Shown: positions 11,553 through 23,574 of the stretch, one piece after another | Layout: each line of letters begins with the position of its first letter | How positions within the stretch are numbered: position 1 is the first letter of the stretch | Assembly: GCA_010093685.1 (NCBI GenBank) | Contig: MU006241.1 | Coordinates: 124,001 to 188,000 of the forward strand | Length of the DNA stretch: 64,000 nt | Origin: Ophiobolus disseminans | Taxonomy: Eukaryota > Ascomycota > Dothideomycetes > Pleosporales > Phaeosphaeriaceae | Direction of reading: 5' to 3' | The notes under the pieces: generated by a model | Told to the model about the DNA's origin: nothing | Seen by the model: only the letters and a program-made list of their open reading frames with translations | The model's database searches: none | Translations under genes and position numbers: made by a program

Positions 11553-12887
11553 TCATATAATCTCAGCTAGTGGCATTGACCAACTCTTCTTCCACATCCA
11601 AAGCCAGAGCTTGTACGGCACCATACCGGACACAATACCAAACGGCGTGATAACTGCCTCAGAAGCCATGCGCTGGAATGAGTTCAGATGCCAATGAGCA
11701 ATGCTGAGTCGTCCCGTACTTTTCTCAACTCTAACTGTGAGACGATGCAGTTCCGACGAGGAATAGAAATTGTTTGATTCCAACGTGTAGGTGTCGTGGG
11801 TAGAATCGTATGGTTCGACGAGCTGGAAGCGTACAATGGGCTCAAAGTCACGACCATGGGGGAAATCTTCAGGGTCGCGATATTGGCCTCTGTCGTTATT
11901 GTAGACCAGCTCCGTATTGTGGGCCCCGATACCACTATAGACATCTTTATCGCCATCTTCTGCACTGAGATGCCCAGTCCACTCGTCACCAGTGAGGATT
12001 CTGGGATCGAGGATGCATGGCAGATGGCACTTGGAGAATTCCTGTGCAGCGTTTCGTGAATAGGGCATCGGAAGCTCCATTGTTGTAGCTGGAGAGATGG
12101 CACTGAAGGTCGGTGGAATATATTCTGTGGCACGAGGGGATGAACGGCAATGAACCAGCAAGTAGCGTAGCCGAGAACTTAGATAGTCTACAGCTCTGTT
12201 CGCGAATGCATGCTGGATGCATGTGAGCTTCAAATAATGGGGTGAGTTTCTTTGTACGCCTGAGACGTTGATCCATGCCACGAAACCGAGGAGGTTCTCT
12301 GGAAGCTCTGTAGGGCATGTCTGAGATAGCAAGTGAGCTGTCAAGCAGAACGCGGAAGCCTGCGCGAGCTGCCAAGTCTGGATGTCGTGCGGGCTTTCAA
12401 AGTCGCAGCTGAACTTGTAAATTGAGTGCTCCGTGTCGGTCGTGGAGAACGGTGTATGGAGTATCGAGTCGCAAATTGATACAAGAGCGGCAACGTCCAT
12501 TGAAGAGATGACGGGGTCTGTCAAGTCAGTCTTGAAGTGCACCGACCAGATTCTCGGTCACATTGAGTGCAGCTTACGGTTCAAAGCGGTCAGTTGCAGT
12601 AACCATTGCACTACGTCCGTGGTGGTGGGTTCGTCCGAAGTATTTGATTTTGAATCGGCAATAACGTATCGCTTCCAAGCTCGTGTATCCCCCATGTGTC
12701 TCGCTAGATGTTCGAGAACGAAGTCGCCGTTGCGCCTGATGACTTCGCGCCATATCGTCCAATCGTCGCAGGCATTGTAGACAAAATGATTAACGAGAAG
12801 AAAGTCTAAGGCAGATCGAGAGGGCAGCAATGTGCAGATGCGACGGTATATTTCTGCGGGTATGTCTGGCAGCCATGGCAGGGTCAT
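11553..12887 (-). CDS. F-box-like protein
   Basis: Two exons, 12887..12578 and 12517..11553, give 424 aa. The intron (gtaagc...ttgacag) is phase 1, and reading continues as TALN-HPVISSMDVAAL. The N-terminus PWLPDIPAEIYRRICTLLP followed by ALDFLLVNHFVYNACDDWTIW has the F-box pattern (LPxEIxxxIxxxL...WxxL). That suggests a substrate adaptor of an SCF-type ubiquitin ligase. The remaining 350 residues show no repeat type I can name. They include a Trp-rich C-terminus (YKLWLWMWKKSW). Target unknown. Confidence 0.8.
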
Positions 12888-13099
12888 ATTTGATTGAACG
12901 GTTCATCAACTCATCGTTGGGATCATCTGCTTGATGATGGAAATTGTTTTGCGCTGACTGGGGGCGCAATGGTGGGGCGCAGCATATACCATGCCGCCGC
13001 ACCTGGCTGTGTTGATTTGCGAGTGATCAGGGGTTTGTTGGTTAAGGACAGGCCCCCGGGGAAAGGCGGTGGTACCGCTCGCATTCTATATCATTCGTA

Positions 13100-14265
13100 T
13101 TACTTCGTCCCTACTGCTCCATGTGGCACGCCAGCTCTACGCCTGCTCATGACCTCACCCATGGCATTCCTCACCTCCTTCTCGCTATGCACCACGTTCT
13201 GCACCATATATTTCTTCATCGCCGCTTTCAGTTCGCTCTTCGCTTTCTCATTCTCCCTGTACGGTACAGTCTCCAGCTCCAGCAATCTATTCGCTTCCTT
13301 ATTCGTCTCGGCTACAAAGGCGCTGAGCCTATCGAGCTGTGCGTGGCGCGTGGCATCGGTATCGTCCGTCGGTTTGGCGGGCTGGAGCGGATCGTCGCGG
13401 TATAGCGGCATGAGGAGCGCAAGAAATTGTGCGGCGGAGATGGAAGCTTTCTTTATGATGGCGGTAAGCTGGAAGGGGAGGTATGCGGGGCGTAAGTTGG
13501 TGGATGTGACCAGTGGGTTTAGATACTGCGTGAGTACTTGTGGGTAGTCTAGCCGGGTCGCTGTTCGAATCTCGAAGACGGCGACGGCCAGGATGCCAAA
13601 ATAGCGCCAGTATGTGCCGTCTTTGAGAAAGCCGAGCGCGTTTGCGCCAATGAGAATGACGAGCAGTGCGCCATACGAGGTCACGGCACTGAGGAGCGCG
13701 TTGTCCACGTAGTCCTTGACCGTGAGGCAGGACCGGCACTGCTCGACTGTCTCAAGCCCGAAACGGTCGTACGCAAAGCGCTTCGCCGGGTCCAGTATGA
13801 TATCACGCATCGTCTTAAGATGCACAAAGTAGGCGCTTGCTTGCTCCTTGTTGATACCCGGGCCCGCCTTATCTGGGTGGAACCGGATTGTGAGTTTGCG
13901 AAAGCGGGAGTTGATGCCGGACTCGTCGACGTCAAGCGGCACGCCAAGTTCGTTGTATGCGTTGGACGAGCGCTGGAGGTTGAAGTCGACTTCGTAGATA
14001 GTGATAGCGAAGTAGATGATGTATATTGCGATCAGGATATTCCGCCGGTGCTTGATGAAGCGTGTACTACCAGGCTGCGGCTTCGGCTCTCCGGCGGAGA
14101 TCGTGATGCCATACCATACGGTTTGTGCCCATCCTGCCGCCTTTTGCGCGTAAGTACCTTCCTTCTAGAATGGACTTCGAACAGTGTGATACATACTAGT
14201 GGTATAAGGAACTGCCAGATGAGGAAAGGGCCGACAGTGTCCCATGTGACATTAGTGTGCGCCAT
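13100..14265 (-). CDS. membrane-anchored J-domain (DnaJ) protein
   Basis: Exons 14265..14197 and 14140..13100 give 369 aa; the 56-nt intron is in phase 0. Order of parts: a first hydrophobic segment at residues 13-23 continuing past the splice site, a linker, a second transmembrane helix (NILIAIYIIYFAITIY), then a J domain. The J domain has the HPD tripeptide at about 111-113 (FRKLTIRFHPDKAG) and helix IV-like LDPAKRFAYDRFG. Two more hydrophobic segments follow (LLSAVTSYGALLVILIGANA and WRYFGILAVAVF). The C-terminal half is helical and charged. HPD-containing J domains stimulate Hsp70 ATPase. The topology recalls ER J proteins such as Erj5 or Sec63, but I cannot assign an orthologue. Confidence 0.82.
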
Positions 14266-14857
14266 GTTGTTGAATTATAGTAAGAGGGTCGTCAAAGGCA
14301 CAGAAGAGAAAAGGCATGCGGCGTTGGACGTCGAAGCCAACTGGCTTCGCGGTCGGAACGGTTCCGAGGCACGTTCCATGGCTTACGTGGGCCGACACGC
14401 GCAGTTGCTTAGTCAGACACACGTGTGCTTCGCCACGTTTCTTCGGGCTCGGGGTAGGTCGTTGTCGACGCATTTCACATGCCTTTCTGTAGCTAATACG
14501 TCATCAAGATAATATCGGTCAAACAATTGCGGATTGCGTCCTTCATGACTAGTAAACATACAATCTTTTGGTAGCGATAACTGTCTACTTATACTCTATA
14601 GTATAGCGCAACAATGCTGCAACACAAAAAACAACCCAATTACTCCAAAGAGACAAACGTCTCTTCCAACTCTCGTTTGAATCTCGTATGGAGAGGCAAC
14701 GTCCACATTGCGCTCTTGACGACTAAAGCGTCGGGTATAATTCCTACTCACAAACACCATACAAGCATTGACGATTCAACGTCAAGCGCACACAACACGC
14801 TGATTCGCACTCAATGCGCCCTACGCTTTCGCCAAAGCCAGAGTTCAGTCCGGCACC
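14266..14857. other. intergenic, no gene seen
   Basis: This 592-bp interval lies between the J-protein start and the sugar transporter stop. It is AT-richer than its neighbours around 14500-14640. No feature recognised. Confidence 0.45.
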
Positions 14858-16601
14858 CTACGCTTGAGCACCTTGCTGGGGCAGAAGATCCTCTTCCGTC
14901 CGCCTCTTCTCCTTGACCGATCCGTCAGAAGAGCCCTGCTCTTCATCACTCAAGTGAACTCCAAGCTCGTGGCCATAAGCCGCAAGCTCTGTGTCGTCCA
15001 GGTATGGCATCTCCTTGGCTGCGAGGACATAGCTCTTCTTCTCAATGTAGCCCTTGGCGAAGATGAGATCAATCTCCTCAAGAGAACGACCGGAAGTCTC
15101 GGGGTAGAAGAAGTAAATGACTGGCAGAAAACAAGCGTTGAGAATAGCGAAGAGTAGGTAGGTTCCCCAACCGATGCTGGTAATCAGCACTGGCGTGATC
15201 ATGACAATAAAAAAGTTCCACAGCCAGTTGTTGATGGTCGAGAAAGCATTGGCCTTCGCACGGGTCTTGAGAGGGTTGACCTCAGCCGGGTACAGCCAGG
15301 GAAGTGGCAGCCAGGTGGCGCCGAAGAAAGCGATGTAGATGAAGAGACCGACCGCGGCACCAGAGGCAGCGTTGGAAGTTTCTTGGTCAGGAATAAGGCA
15401 GGCGAAGGTAAGAACCATAGCGAGACACTGTCCAACAGTTCCGATAAGGAAGAGCTTGCGGCGACCCACGCGCTCAATGAGGAACCAGGATGATGTGGCG
15501 AAGATGGCGTACACAACCATGTTGATTCCACCCAGCAGAAGTGCGAGGTTGTGGTCGGTACCAAGTGCCTGCTGACACAGGATGGGAAAGTAGTAAATGA
15601 CGGCATTGCAGCCCGAAAGCTGCTGCATGAACTGCGAGGATCCGCCAAGAAGGAGACGGCGGAAGTACTGGGTTTTGCCGTTGGTAAAGAGCAGCTTGGT
15701 TGGCACCTTACCGCCGCCTCCAGCCTTGCGTACGGCATCCTTGATGACACCCATCTGGACAAGAACTTCGGGGTCCTCGCGTGGAAGTCCGTTGAGGCTG
15801 GCAAGAATGGTTGCAGCTTCTTCTTCGCGGTGATGTGTGAGTAACCATCGTGGAGACTCGGGCAGGCTCAGCATCATGACGAGCACGATTAGAGCGAAGA
15901 CGCATTGGAAGGCGATAGGGAATCTCCAGGTGAAGTTATCAGGGCCGTAAAGACAGCCGTAATCAATCCAGTAGGCAAGTAGCGTACCAATGGCAACCAT
16001 GCTACCCTCAATACAGATGACCTTGCCACGGTTCTTCGCTTTGGAGCATCTGAAGAATTGTTAGTGAAAATTATCGCTTATGCGGTAAAGCTGAGAGGCT
16101 TACTCTGCTTGATAGGTTGGAATGGTAGATGTATTAATACCGTTTCCAATACCGGTAATGCATCGTCCGATAATAAACTGAGCGGTGGCACCGCCGTTTG
16201 GAGGAACACAGGCAATCTGGATGATGACGCCGACGATCATAATGATAGCGCCGAGGAAGATTGAGTTGCGACGACCGAGCTTGTCGCCGAAGAGGAAGAT
16301 GAAGATGGCGCCAAGGAAGCAACCGACAGCGTAGATGGAGACGACGAAACCCTCATAGGTACTATCATCTTTCACCTCCGGGAACGCGGCTTGGAATGCG
16401 GGAGCAGAGATGATGCCAGACATGACTCCTTGATCATAGCCAAACAGCAAAAAGTCCGTTACCGCCACTGTACTTGTTAGCCAACAGAGCGTTGAAAGAA
16501 GTGACCTTTTACGCACCAGCAGTAATTAGCATCTGGAGCTTCCTTCCAGATTGCCCCCAGTAGGTCGGAATCCCGGTATCATTTTCTTTAACGCCTGGCA
16601 T
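14858..16601 (-). CDS. MFS sugar transporter
   Basis: Exons 16601..16517, 16467..16104 and 16049..14858 give 546 aa. Sugar-porter hallmarks appear in order: FGYDQGVMSG in TM1, GDKLGRR between TM2 and TM3, PESPRWLL after TM6, QQLSGCNAVIYYFP in TM7, ERVGRRKLFL between TM8 and TM9, and PETSGRSLEEID after TM12. The protein would be a twelve-helix plasma-membrane hexose or related sugar permease, probably a proton symporter. The substrate cannot be told from sequence. The tail is acidic, then basic. The start ATG (MPGVKENDTG) gives a normal cytosolic N-terminus. Confidence 0.93.
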
Positions 16602-19400
16602 GATGAACGATATGTCAAAGCAATGAAAGTTGGAGAGAGGTACTGGGGTTTCTTAGGTGGGGAGAGGGTTCACCTTTAACTGATCAACTTCAACGTCCCC
16701 AAGGGTCCTTCGGCTCCCATTCAACGTGGGATGCCCACCGGCCGATCCACACCGAGTCCATATTTTTCGGTACCTTGTCTGACACGTGGAGTAGACTAGA
16801 TAACGAATTTTCCAGTACGCCGGGCTTGGCTTGGTGTTGCGATGCGACGTGATGGTGACTGGCGGGAGAGGCGCAAATAAACTGTGGATATAAGGCGAAC
16901 CCAACATGGTCCGGTAGTGGAGCTAGCGTCTTGGACCAATCTTGAGGGGAGCGGATGGCACTTGGGGTGGAATGTGAGTGCTCGGCAAGGTAGAACTTTC
17001 GTCCTAGTCCAAATATTCCGCGCGATGCGTCATAGTCTGATTCTTCTTTAGATTGCTGAGGTTGGGTGCTCGAGATGGGTTACGGAGCATTTTGCCGACA
17101 GGTTGAGTCTGACGAATGGGAACCATAACGCTTCGGAGCCATTTGTGACGGAAAGTTTACCGTTCGGCGCTGTCCGCAGGTACACGGCATTTTCGAAAGA
17201 AATTCCACGCTGCGTACCTCGGTTGTCCGTTGTGCTGTGTTTCACGTGTGGAGGGCTTCTCACTCGGGTTGGAAGGTCGACTCAACATTCCCATATTGAC
17301 GTCATTTGCCGGCCTGAGGTTCCATCCCATGCAGAGTCAGATTTGGCCGTGCATCTGCGGCTCTGCAACCTCTTCAGCTTGGCGCCGATCTTATCCGACC
17401 AAGATCTATTTAGTGGAGCTTAGTGTAGTCCAAAACACGCGATATCGATGGCGGTGACGCTGTACCGTCGAATATTCGGCTACGCTACCGCAAAAGAAGC
17501 CGAGGGCAAGGCGAAGTAGGCAGCAAAGCCGGGAGAAAAGACGTCATCTTGTGTATAGTTTAGTTGAGGATGAAAATGAACGTTGAGACTTGCAACAAGT
17601 TTTGCTGGTGCAGAGGCGACGTCTGACGGTGAATTAAATCGAATGACAGTTGCGCAATGAGTTCGGACGCGGACGAGAGGCGTGTTACAAATGGACATGT
17701 TGACGCTGATCATGGTTTCAGGTGCAAGTTTAGCGACCGAGTCGCGCGAGCAGAAGCTGCTTACATACGCAGCACCTCGGGTTTTCCGAGTTGGGAAGTA
17801 CCGGCTGCCACAGCTCCATTCCTCCACTCCCCCACTCCTCCATATGTGTGATACCTTGGGGGTCCTCCGCAACACCACCGTACCGGTCCCATCCTTCTCA
17901 CTTATCTTTCAGGCCACCACTGAGCCGAGTGTCGCAAGCGGTGTGTGGTCAGCGTGCCTTGTACCCGGTCTGCACCACGTTGACCCTCTTAAAACCCACT
18001 CGGTCGTTCGACATTGGCTTCGGTGTATCGGTACTCCGTATCTGAGCTCTTGTTCACGGGTATGCATCTCAGCAAGGGTCAGTAAAGGACAATTTGTAGT
18101 TTGGCAGGGCTTCTAATCTCAGCAATAGGATGAGATTGGTTGACACTAGGACCGCCGGATTCCGCTACTCGGATCATGCTTGCCGACAAGATACACCCAT
18201 TTTCAAGGAGACCACAGGCCGCAGTACCAAGATACCATGTCTCCATCCATGTTGCATCGACCTTCCAAATTTCAACCCATCGAAGGTACTCTCTGCTCCA
18301 ATTGCACGCTCACCACCCCGTACCAAAAGATGAGACCATTTTGTATTATTAAACACCTTTTGGCGTACCGTAGTGCTGGCTATCCTCGGCTCCAAAACAG
18401 TCTCATTTTTTGTTACGGGGTGGTGCACTAGAGCTTCAAGCTTATCGAGACACAACAAACACCACTGCTAGTGATGACGCCAAGACTAATGATTAAATTC
18501 CCCCGGCGACGCCTAACCTTGCCCTGGCTTCCAGATACCCTCGGAGCGGGCGGTGGAGTTATAATATGTCTGAACAGTCCGTATGTTTTCTTGCCTTATC
18601 TTACGACTCTTCGGATCTTGTAGCCTCATCACAAGGACTGACGTATATTTGCAGATTTCGTGACGTGTTGTTGCTGTGCGCCAAATGCAAGACAAGTTTG
18701 TTACCTAGGTATCCCAGTGATCATAACCCACCCCAATTCCCCTCCGTAGGGTCCCTCGATTTAACACCATCTCCATTGTTCTCCCCAGTATATAACCCAT
18801 GGGTAAAGTTCGATCAGCCAATCACTCTCATACATTATCACAGCATTCATTGAAACAGTTATGTAAGCGTCGGCGGCAGCTACCTAGGAGCAAAGCATCT
18901 GGATGCTGGCAAAATGAATAGCTTCACAGTGTCTAAATATTACATATGGCCACTACACGCAGGCTTACATTGGGGGTTGTTAAGCTTCGCGTACCTACAT
19001 TCTGCTGCAACTATTCGCATGGCAGTACTGTTTGTGTCAAATTCTCCCCCAGGTGCACTTCCTCAGAGCGTACCAATTGTGGAAGAGGCCACTGATCTTA
19101 CACAACCGAAGACAATGACTTTGATTCGGGCCATCAAGCGCCTCTCGCGAGGCCTGGACTCTTGCTCGCCACAATGCTTGCACTCACAAAAGATCGCATG
19201 CGGGAAGGCGTGGAGCGATCGGGGCTTCGACTTCAACTCCAACTAGAAAGGGCGCCTGGACGTGCAACGGAAAGAGCCGCTCGCAAAAGGTGCAACAGTA
19301 CCACCCTGGGTATCGCTCCTTGCCTTGTCGGTCTCCGAGGAGACGATCTTCCATCTCATCGTCACACCCAGTCAGTCTTCAGCCCAAGCAAGAACACAGT
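16602..19400. other. long intergenic region
   Basis: This 2.8 kb stretch has no convincing gene. Frames of 60-145 codons on both strands (for example 17480-17878 minus and 17682-18116 plus) lack family motifs. It contains the inverted-repeat element at 18311-18425 and a TATATAA-like sequence near 18790, about 600 bp upstream of the hydrolase gene. Confidence 0.45.
18311..18425. mobile_element. MITE-like inverted-repeat element
   Basis: Left arm 18311-18343 begins CACCACCCCGTA. Right arm 18393-18425 is its inverted copy, ending TACGGGGTGGTG. The 33-bp arms agree at about 29 positions and flank a 49-bp AT-richer centre. The whole is 115 bp, non-coding, and lies in an intergenic region, as expected for a miniature inverted-repeat transposable element. 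No clear target-site duplication is visible at the edges. Alternatively it could be a structured hairpin in a transcript. Confidence 0.5.
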
Positions 19401-21248
19401 ATGCATTTCTACTACAGCATTCCAATACTGACGATTGTTGCGTCTTTGGCTCTTGCTCAAGATTGCCCTCCTGGCTACGAGATACCAGAGTTTTCTTGGA
19501 GAAATTGCCCGGTAGAGAAAGTCCCGACATTGCAATGCTCCACGCTCGAGGTTCCCCTCGATTACTCGAAACCCTCCGGTGACACATTGAACCTGCGTCT
19601 TGTTCGTGTGCCCGCATCGTCGACCAGTCCTCGAAATAGATCCATCATTTACAACCCTGGTGGACCCGTATCCGCCATTAAGTTGCTGCTTCACTCAGGG
19701 TGGAGTCGCGAACGCCAACTGTATGATCCAGAAGACCTTGCCGCATTCACCTGCTGATGTAAGCAGGCTCGTGGGGAACGACTTTCACATAGTTACCTTC
19801 GATCCACGGTAAGTAATGGGACCGCACGCAACGACTGATTTGAGTTGACATTTATCAGTGGCACCGGTCTTTCCATCCCTTTCGAATGCCCAAGTTCGAA
19901 CAACAGTCGATTTCTCAAGGACACGGACAGCGATTTGCAACACTTGTTTGATGAGTACTCGCTCCAGGCAGACACGTGCGCCCAAACTAAATATAAGGAC
20001 ATCAACGCATTGATTGGAACCGCGTACGTCGCACGTGATGTCAAAGCTATCGCTGGGGCTCTCGGCGAAGACGGGTTGATTCGCTACCTGGGTTACTCGT
20101 TTGGAACGCTTATTGGTGCGACAACCGCTGCGATGTTTCCTGCGTCAATCGACCGTATGGTTCTCGACGCTAACATGAATCCCACGGATTATTACTACGG
20201 ACTGTAAGTGATATTATTTTGTCTGAGGTATTGCCGCTTATCGCAATAGGGGCGCTGAGGCTTACAGAGACGTTGACAACGCCGTCGCACATTTTTTTGA
20301 CCTCTGCGCCGAGGCTGGTCCATCCAACTGTGTGGTCGGGGTCACTGGCCAAAAAGGATTTCAGCTACTTCAGACATTCGAAAACTTCCTGCGTAACCTC
20401 ACGAACGCTCAATCATACTTCATTCGATACAGGTTTGCCACGAACTTGCAGAACCCAAGCTCATTCAAGGCCCAGGCTTCTATACTTAGGCATTATTATA
20501 ATGACAGCAGTAGTATTCCGACAATATCTTCCTATAAGCTTGTAGACGCTGGCGATGATACGAGAAGCGATGAATGGAACCCAGAGGATTCTGCGAAGCC
20601 CAAGACTGGACAAGCTGTGTTAGGCATCACTTGCGGCGACCTGATCGTGAGACCCGCAGGTTCTGTGGCTAAATTCAGAGAATGGTCAAATATCTTTGAA
20701 ACGACTAGCAAGTTATCCGGCGACCATGAGTTCCTCGGTCTTCTTTACCAATGCTCGCTATGGAAGAACGACGCCAATGAGAAGTTCATTGGATCCTTTA
20801 CGAACCTCAGGACAAAGAATCCGATCTTATACGTCAACACAAAATACGACCCGATCACGCCCCTGTTGTCTGCACAGAATTCCAGCGCGGGCTTTATCGG
20901 CAGCCGACTCTTAGTTTCCACGGGTACTGGTGTAAGCCACTATACCCTCTCGTACGTTTGCATCCTCTAATTCCCTCCTAGCACTGCTCACCAACGCATC
21001 CCTCGAGCGAGCTAAATTCAGCAATCCGACAATACTTCGTCGACGCTTCGTTCCCCGCGACTGAAAAGATCTATAATCCCGACGAGCCAAACCCGTTCAT
21101 CACTCCCCCAAAGGACGTAACATTTGCTATCAAGCGCAAAGAAAGCACGGCGGCTGCAGATCTTTTCAAGGATACGCCAGCTATCACCAGGAGGCAAGGC
21201 ACTATTCCAGCAGGATGCGTGAAGAAGAAGCCCACGCCTTCCTCGTGA
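19401..21248 (+). CDS. secreted alpha/beta hydrolase, peptidase S33 / TAP-like
   Basis: Five exons are proposed: 19401..19667, 19699..19808, 19859..20203, 20250..20931, 20982..21248 (556 aa). A signal peptide is evident (MHFYYSIPILTIVASLALAQ). The oxyanion-loop motif NPGGPGG is recovered only by removing a 31-nt segment (19668-19698, gtatcc...cactcag). FDPRGTGLS follows. The nucleophile is Ser in YLGYSFGTLIGA, the acid is Asp in VNTKYDPITPL, and the base is His in GTGHCSPTHPS, which is recovered by the last intron. The family comprises secreted aminopeptidases or esterases related to tripeptidyl aminopeptidase. Several N-glycosylation sequons are present. If the 31-nt intron is not real, the gene would be frameshifted. 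Confidence 0.83.
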
Positions 21249-21987
21249 ACCACGTCACCATCTTCTCGTACGGCAGTTACCGTATCTGCGGGAGTGGGCC
21301 ACGATAACTTCCTCGCTGATAGCTCTCACCACGCTTGAGGCTACGACGGTCCTTCGATCAACAATTTCACCTACTCGACCCGGGACTCCTCTATACGAAG
21401 GGTACCATGTCTCAAACATCACGCCCAACCCTCTGTTCACCACTCCATTCCCATCAGCGTTGTATTATTCTCCATAGCGATGGTTTCTTTTGTTTTCCTT
21501 TCGTAGAGTGAAATTACTTGCTTCCCAGTTTGTGCACACGCTGTGTGGTGATCACGAATATTGTGCTGGGGATGATGCTCATCAATCGCGGCCTCTGCTG
21601 ACATTTGTCTGATGCTTAGCCCCATTCAATGATCGCGCACGAAGTTATCATGGCCTTGAAGTAAAGATGATGGCAAAGTCAGACTGATTAGACGATCGAC
21701 ACTCATGAGCTATTCACTACACCTAGACTTCGCACAACCATCACGCGCGAGCAAGATACATTGACTCAGACACTCGACTCCCTCAGCATATTTGATACAG
21801 GAAGTGTATGTTCCCAGTTACTACATACTGTCGAATCGAAAGCTAGCAATGTTGTCACCACGTTCTCTGATCTCTTATCTGACGTGGCTGACGTACACAT
21901 TGATCCGAAACCCGGACGAGAAGCCGTCATGCGTGAGGGCCTGTCCTCCACTCACTGTGAGACCCTGGCTGTTGAATAGCAATCTTC
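21249..21987. other. convergent intergenic region, no gene seen
   Basis: This interval lies between the 3' ends of the S33 hydrolase and the HET gene. Frames on both strands show no motif. Confidence 0.45.
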
Positions 21988-23574
21988 CTAGTCAAAGGTG
22001 TTCACTTGCATGTCAACAATGAGCATAAGCTCGTCTCCCACCAGGCGCTTAGCCGCCGTCACAGCCGAATTGACGAGGCTCATTGATCGCCAATCAGCGT
22101 CGACTATGAAAGGCAGTTTGTCAATGGTATAGTAACTGTATGGTATGATAATGGAGGTTGTGTAGGAGTTCGGATAGATGATGCGTTCGACTCCCCCGAG
22201 GATTCCTGCCTTTATAGTAATTAGGTAGGGGTGTGGGTTGCACATTATGATGATGAGCCTCCGTTTTTTTGCGTCGTTTTTGTCGTTGAAGAGCATTCTG
22301 AACATGAGGCACTCGCCGTCTTTGATCTTGCTGGGATCCAGGCGGATCGTGCCTTGCTCAGCCTCCCAGCCTCCCTCGATCAAGGTGTCTCCTCGCTCAC
22401 AATTGACAGTATTCGTAGTGTAGATTATACCGGTTACTGGGTTACTGTGGATGAATGCGAAGGGAAGCTTCTCGGGCACATATAACTCTGTCGCCTTTGA
22501 CATGCCCTTGGATTCAATTTCATACAACGTGTTAGTACGCACCCTGGTGAACTGGTTCGATTTTGGAGACGTGCGTCGTAAACGAATGGCGAAATATTTT
22601 CCATTCTGCTCGGATGCGCAGTTGAGTACGGCGAGATACTCATTCGGGTTAAAAACGTCCACCGGCTCGAGAGGAAGCAAAATGCTCATGCCCAGGTTCG
22701 TAATGGCGAACGGGACGCTGGAGGACAGGGACACAACGCCTTTACAGTTTTCGAATTCGGCCGGCGAGCGAGCAAGTAAGCTGCGAAATGCTGTTTGGGT
22801 GGCGTGCACATCCTTCCAAGTGAAAATGGAATGATCGGTAGAACGTTTTATGATCTCTTCTTGCAACCTGATGAATGCTTTTCGACCCTCGCCGTATAAA
22901 AGAGGCATGTTGACGTCAAATATGCCCATGAGAGAGTAAGCAATGTCCTCGATACGGGATGTCTTGCGAGCTGAAGCCCACCTCATGCGTTGCGCAATGT
23001 TGACACTGTCGAGCGGCATCTTCCCAACCAATATTGGCTCAGCAATTCCAAAGCGACGAGAAATCGAATGCGAGAGACTGTGCTTGCTCCCCATCTCCCT
23101 CCACTTCTTCGAATAGAATCGCAGTTCCTTCGGCGCCAGGAGCTCTTGGAGCGTCCACCCTCTTAAAAACCATTCGCTCCCAAGCACCTGTACATGCTGC
23201 AGCTGCTCTATAACTACACTCGGCAACTCGTCCGGTGATGACGGCGAAACATCTTCCAGGTATGCGTAACAGTAAACTGCTTGTTCATACCACTGAAACA
23301 TGGAGTTGATGGCCTCGGACAACTCACTCGAACTCCGCTTGTCAATGCAACAGGTGTCAACCCAACACCAAGCTAGACCATCACGTTTCGTTTGACTGGC
23401 GCATAGCTGTATCTTTTTGAATCCTCTCATCTTTCTAGCTTTTGTCGGATTGGTTGAGAACATCTCAAATCCAACCTCATCTCGCCCCCACCGATGTGAA
23501 AGAATTGCATAACGTGGTATATCTTCCCCGAAGAACTCGGATAACTCCAGGGTTCTTACGTTGATGAGGCGCAT
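21988..23574 (-). CDS. HET-domain (heterokaryon incompatibility) protein
   Basis: An intronless gene of 528 aa. The HET domain fills the N-terminal third: MRLINVRTLELSEF, YAILSHRWGRDEV, then WCWVDTCCIDKRSSSELSEAI, MFQWYEQAVYCYAYLEDV and WFLRGWTLQELLAP. It is followed by RKTSRIEDIAYSLMGIFDV and MPLLYGEGRKAFIRLQEEII. This is the arrangement of HET-E/HET-D-like proteins. The C-terminal 300 residues carry no NACHT or WD repeats and look beta-rich. HET domains trigger cell death after fusion of unlike individuals in species where tested. Whether this copy is an active allorecognition gene is unknown. Confidence 0.93.
   Translation of the reverse strand: MRLINVRTLELSEFFGEDIPRYAILSHRWGRDEVGFEMFSTNPTKARKMRGFKKIQLCASQTKRDGLAWCWVDTCCIDKRSSSELSEAINSMFQWYEQAVYCYAYLEDVSPSSPDELPSVVIEQLQHVQVLGSEWFLRGWTLQELLAPKELRFYSKKWREMGSKHSLSHSISRRFGIAEPILVGKMPLDSVNIAQRMRWASARKTSRIEDIAYSLMGIFDVNMPLLYGEGRKAFIRLQEEIIKRSTDHSIFTWKDVHATQTAFRSLLARSPAEFENCKGVVSLSSSVPFAITNLGMSILLPLEPVDVFNPNEYLAVLNCASEQNGKYFAIRLRRTSPKSNQFTRVRTNTLYEIESKGMSKATELYVPEKLPFAFIHSNPVTGIIYTTNTVNCERGDTLIEGGWEAEQGTIRLDPSKIKDGECLMFRMLFNDKNDAKKRRLIIIMCNPHPYLITIKAGILGGVERIIYPNSYTTSIIIPYSYYTIDKLPFIVDADWRSMSLVNSAVTAAKRLVGDELMLIVDMQVNTFD

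Noticed and set aside
13820..14512. 230-codon plus-strand open frame
   Set aside because: It is antisense to the J-domain gene, which has a clear HPD motif and splice structure; the frame shows no domain.
17480..18116. Overlapping frames of 130-145 codons on both strands
   Set aside because: No family motif on either strand; mutually overlapping frames of this size occur by chance.
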